Shown here: in pieces, positions 15,518 to 18,636 of the stretch
Position numbering within the stretch: position 1 is the stretch's first letter
Layout of the letters: every line of letters starts with the position of its first letter
Source of the DNA: Saprospiraceae bacterium
GTDB lineage: Bacteria > Bacteroidota > Bacteroidia > Chitinophagales > Saprospiraceae
DNA: 18,636 bases
Direction of reading: 5' to 3'
NCBI GenBank assembly: GCA_016719855.1
Contig: JADJYH010000023.1
Location: 1-18,636 of the forward strand
Notes under the pieces: generated by a model
What the model saw: only the letters and a program-made list of their open reading frames with translations
Database searches by the model: none
Told to the model about the DNA's origin: nothing
Translations under genes and position numbers: made by a program

Positions 15518-16824
15518 ATGCTTCAAAAGAAACTCACCCTCTACGGCCTCACGATGATTGCGGTTGGCTCCTGCATTGGTTCCGGCATTTTTGCCACACC
15601 GGGGCCAGATTGTCAGCGCCGTGCCGAACGCCGTACTCGTGCTGGGAGTTTGGGCATTGGGTGGCGTCATAGCGCTTACGGGTGCGCTCACGTTCAGCGA
15701 ACTTGGCGGGCTGTTCCCAAAGTCGGGCGGGTGTACGTCTATTTGAAGGAAGCCTACGGCGAACTGGCCGGGTTCCTCTACGGCTGGGTGATTTTGTTGG
15801 TGATAAACACCAGGGCGTTGGCGGGCCATGTGCCGCTTTGCCGATTACATGAAGATTTTGCGCCTGAAATGGGCGAGGGGACAAAAACGGCCATCGCCGC
15901 CGTGACGATGCTAGTGCTGACTGGGATAAACATACTCGGGGTGAACGTTAGCCAAAGCTTATCGAACTTTTTTACAGGACTGAAGCTCCTCGCCATCGCT
16001 GCCATCATCGTGGCCGGGTTCGTTTTTTTCGATTCGGCGAAGGTGCCCGTGGATTTTTCGTTGGCCGAAAACCTACCATCAACCTCACAACCGCCATGCT
16101 CACCGGCCTGATTGGCGTGCTGTTTTCCGTGGGCGGCTAGCATATCCTCCTACGTGGCGGGCGAGGCCATTGATGCCCCACGGCACCGTGCCGGGGCGAT
16201 GTTCCTTGGTGTGCTGATCGTGACGAGCATGTACTTGCTCGTGAACGTCGCCTACATGCTGCTCCGCTCGATGCCATCGCAAGTACCCGCACGGTGGCGG
16301 GGATGCCATTGCCACGCTCGCGCCGTGGGGCGGTAAGGCGGTGGCCGTGGCCATTGCCCTCTCCATTTTTATACCATCAGCATTTACACCGATGTCCGCC
16401 CCCAGGATTTATTATGCCATGGCTGAAGACGGCATCTTTTTCAAGCAACTTGCTTGGGTACATCCCCGCTGGCGGACACCCGTAGTGGCGATGGTGGTAC
16501 AAGTAGTCTGGGCGATGGCTGTGCTGGTTTTCTTTCAAGGTCTTTTTGTGAAAATCATCACGTTTGTCACCTTCATGGACATCGCCTTCATGGGCTTGGC
16601 AGGTGCTGGCATCTTTGTTTTCGCAAAAAGCTGGCAAACGCACAACGGCCCGTTCGTGCCTGGGGCTACCCGTTCGTGCCGATAATCTTCGTCTTGATTT
16701 CCGCTGCATTTGCCAATCAATACCCTCCTCGAACGCCCGGAGCAAGCCTTGCCGGGACTTGTCCTGTTGTTTACTTGGGGTCGCCGTTTTCTATTTATTG
16801 AAATTTCTTCGCAGGGATAATTAA
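15518..16824 (+). CDS. APC-family amino-acid permease (heavily frameshifted)
   Basis: Inner-membrane amino-acid transporter of the APC superfamily, most like the LAT-type permeases; the substrate is not determined. The start ATG at 15518 gives MLQKKLTLYGLTMIAVGSCI and the TM1 signature IGSGIFATPG. TM2-3 read VLGVWALGGVIALTGALTFS and ELGGLFPKSGG with VYVYLKEAYGELAGFLYGW. Later segments are AIAAVTMLVLTGINILGVNV, GLKLLAIAAIIVAGFVFF, TGLIGVLFSVGG, GAMFLGVLIVTSMYLLVNVA, APRIYYAMAEDGIFF and WGYPFVPIIFVLISAAF. The C-terminus is GVAVFYLLKFLRRDN with TAA at 16822-16824. About nine frame changes occur, plus an in-frame stop at the GGAS-like site near 16138. The length of about 435 residues and twelve-helix layout are normal for the family. 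The protein is readable only after correction. Confidence 0.85.
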
Positions 16825-17192
16825 CCATTTCTTTAACGCTGCCATTCCGCTTTCCGTACAGCCTTATTTGATTTTTTTGTGGTCTGTAAGAACCGTTGAT
16901 ATTGTTTTGGAGAAAAAGTCCAATTCAGATTTTTATTCTGTTTGGCTAGGAGATGTTATTTTCCTCAAAACAATATTTCCCCTTGTAGGGTAAAACTTTT
17001 CTTCCGAAGTTTGTGTTAAAAAAACACTATAACCTTTCTATGGAAGGGTATTTGATAAAAGAGAATACAGCCTGGTTCATAAAAATCATTCCGGCGGGTA
17101 AAATAAAGCTGGTCTAAAGATTTGAACCTCAACGTAGGCAGTTAAAGATGTTTGAGCTTAAAGCTGAGTGGTATAAAACCTTTTTAAGATTA
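16825..17192. other. AT-rich noncoding region with an 11-bp inverted repeat
   Basis: No gene is supportable in these 368 bases. ATATTGTTTTG at 16899-16909 is perfectly inverted as CAAAACAATAT at 16966-16976, with a 56-nt AT-rich interval. The region probably holds the 3' end of the permease transcript and the promoter of the next gene. No convincing TAnnTTTG promoter was found. Confidence 0.4.
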
Positions 17193-18267
17193 TGAAAACC
17201 CGATTCGTAAAGACAAGTTTCGTTTTGTTAGCCATTCTCGCTTTGTTTCGTTCAATCCTGTGCGTCAACCGGCCTGATGGAGGAGGACTTGAGCAACTAC
17301 CAGCCCCACAGTGACCAGAGCTTGCTCACGGTGATGAACCAACAGGATTTAGTGGAACTGACCATTGTAACTGAACCTCGACTCCCTTTTTGCAAAAGCG
17401 AAAGCAGGTTGACTACCAGCCTGCCGATTTCAGTTTTTGGATGAAAATGGTGTGATGCACAATTTTCAGGCAAAGGTGAAGCCAGGGGAAAGTTCCGCAG
17501 GATGACCTGCGATTTCCCGCCGCTGAAGCTCAAGTTTGCCAAAACAGAACTTGAAGCAGCGGGGTTGAGCGAGATGAACGAGTTGAAATTGGTGACCCAC
17601 TGCCTCGATGACAAGGACGTGTCAAAAGGGCTGGTACTTGAGAGTATTTGGTTTTATAAGCTATACAACGAACTGACTCCCAACAGTTTTCGAGTGCAGT
17701 TGGCCAAGATTACCTACCTCGACAAAAACAATCCCGACTATCGCTTGATTTCCTTTGGGTTCTTGATTGAAGACGAAGAAGAACTTACGTGGCGCACCAA
17801 TGGCGAGGTTACCAAAACGATGGGCACTAAGGCCGCCAATCTGAACCCTTCGCATGAAAAATTGCGTCCGTGTTCCAGTACATGGTGAGCAATACAGATT
17901 GGAGCGTAGAAATGCTGCGCAACTTGGAGCTGCTCTAAAGAAAGATGGTGGCCTGATTCCAGTGCCATACGACTTCGACTTTTCGGCCATTGTGGTCGCA
18001 CCCTATGCCCGCCTGAACACGGATGTGGGTCAAAAACGGATAGGTGACAGGGTATTTATGGGCAATGCAGCTTCAGCAGAAGGAACTTTGACGTTACCCT
18101 CAGCTACTTCCGCTCAAAAAGGCGGCATTAATTGGAATCGTAAATGATTTCAATTTGCTGGACGAAGTTTCAAAGCAGCAGATAGTGGAATACTTTGGAG
18201 GGTTTCTATTCGGAAATCGAAACGCAGGAAATCTGCGCAGCTAGCCATGTTTGGAAAGGATTTTTGA
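17193..18267 (+). CDS. exported protein with CotH-kinase-like motifs (frameshifted)
   Basis: The start ATG at 17193 gives MKTRFVKTSFVLLAILALF, a signal peptide. The body, read through about six frame changes, shows LTIVTELDSLFAKAKA, VKPRGKFRRMTCDFPPLKLK, FRVQLAKITYLDKNNPDYR, FGFLIEDEEEL, FQYMVSNTDWSVEM and VPYDFDFSAIVVAPYARLN. The order RG-x-R then PPLKLKF, a GFLIEDEEEL strand, an N-T-D loop and a Y-D-F-D motif parallels the CotH kinase fold, where the corresponding Asp residues are catalytic and metal-binding. The match is remote and is an inference from pattern order. The C-terminus reads GIVNDFNLLDEVSKQQIVEY and, after a last frame change, AQLAMFGKDF with TGA at 18265-18267. Function is unknown; a secreted protein kinase-like or structural role is possible. 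Confidence 0.65.
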
Positions 18268-18271
18268 TAAT

Positions 18272-18296
18272 ATGGCACAGTTTTTCATCGTGCCAT
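18272..18296 (+). terminator. short stem-loop after the CotH-like gene
   Basis: ATGGCAC (18272-18278) pairs with GTGCCAT (18290-18296) around an 11-nt T-rich loop, five bases after the stop codon. There is no T run after the stem, so termination is only a guess. Confidence 0.35.
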
Positions 18297-18495
18297 CACT
18301 GTATTAACCCATCAGAAGACATCAAGAGCAGTTTTTCATACTAATTCAATTTTCAGGGTGGATGGATACTTCCATGTCGCTTTCCTTTTTGATTGGCTCC
18401 AGTGAACAATTTTTTACCGAAAAGGAGCAAAACTATTCTTGGTAAACTAACGTGAATTCGGAGATTTTAAAGGCGCAGAGCGGCGCTAATCTTTG

Positions 18496-18636
18496 GTGCG
18501 CCGGGCATGACGTATGACTAAGGTGCAAGTCCTCAAGAGCCGTAACGACCGGAATCTTAGCTATGGGCAAGGGTGTCCCCCGTGAGGAGGAATCTGAAGG
18601 AAGCCCGATGCAAAGATAGTTTTGACGCACAGAAAC
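18496..18636 (+). mobile_element. group II intron, 5' end (cut by window edge)
   Basis: The intron begins at GTGCGCC (18496), the conserved 5' boundary of bacterial group II introns. Domain I landmarks follow in order: AAGGTGCAAGTCCTC near 18519-18534, CTATGGGCAAGGGTGTCC near 18560-18577, GTGAGG with AGGAATCTGAAGGAAGC near 18581-18604, and a GATGCAAA / GACGCACAGAAAC end near 18607-18636. This order of elements is diagnostic of the ribozyme core. The rest of the ribozyme and any reverse transcriptase/maturase gene would lie beyond the window. The 5' exon is noncoding sequence about 230 bases after the CotH-like gene, so no gene visible here is interrupted. No base in the visible part looks disabled. 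Confidence 0.87.

Noticed and set aside
16899..16976. 11-bp inverted repeat as the ends of a small transposable element
   Set aside because: The interval is only 56 bp, no target-site duplication is seen, and AT-rich sequence makes such matches less surprising.
100..18267. Treating the interrupted genes as true pseudogenes or programmed frameshifts
   Set aside because: Breaks are single-base, scattered, present in essential genes, and flanked by perfectly conserved motifs; no slippery-site pattern is shared.

Overview
The window looks like a chromosomal stretch from a member of the Bacteroidota, probably the Saprospiria/Lewinella side of the phylum. The protein families fit: DUF4836, a patatin fused to an Omp85 barrel, a Bacteroidota-type Sua5/YciO, a tRNA_anti-like lipid-anchored or exported protein, and a DUF1572 DinB protein. 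Several upstream regions carry TTG/TTTG-N18-20-TAnnTTTG promoters, and no clear Shine-Dalgarno sites were noticed. The placement within the phylum is an inference.

The sequence carries many single-base insertions and deletions. Almost every gene, including housekeeping ones (aroE, radA, rpiB), can be read only by switching frames one to nine times. The rate is too even across unrelated genes to be biological decay, so I treat these as probable read or assembly errors. Each gene is given as one locus spanning the frame changes.

Layout. 100-978 is an exported alpha-carbonic anhydrase, followed by a classical hairpin terminator. 1146-1706 is a DinB-family protein, converging on a large minus-strand patatin/Omp85 outer-membrane protein (3994-1788). 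A plus-strand run follows: a small two-helix membrane protein (4092), a lipoprotein (4474), a DUF4836 protein (5286), an AlkD-like DNA glycosylase (7381) and a cation diffusion facilitator (8114). The CDF gene then runs head-on into rpiB (minus, 9333), and both genes lose their 3' ends at the same point near 9030. aroE (minus) lies upstream of rpiB. Then come an orphan NarL/LuxR response regulator (10501), a convergent Sua5/YciO protein, a TPR lipoprotein (11989), radA (12843), an AT-rich gene of unknown function (minus, 14933-14244), an OB-fold protein (minus, 15412-15000), an amino-acid permease (15518), and an exported protein with CotH-kinase-like motifs (17193). The last 141 bases are the 5' end of a group II intron.

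The most unusual structure lies between the genes. At least six intergenic gaps are filled by a short tandem repeat (7-9 bp units) on one side and its reverse complement on the other, with a loop of roughly 6-17 nt between. The unit differs from gap to gap (ATTGYTGR, KGARAAT, TTATTGRG, AGGTATGA, GRGNGTGA-like) but matches between the two arms of a gap. Arms begin at or inside the stop codon of the upstream gene and end a few bases before the next start codon. One-armed versions sit just upstream of the Sua5 and permease starts. This looks like a recurrent class of gene-boundary hairpin that I cannot assign to a named element.
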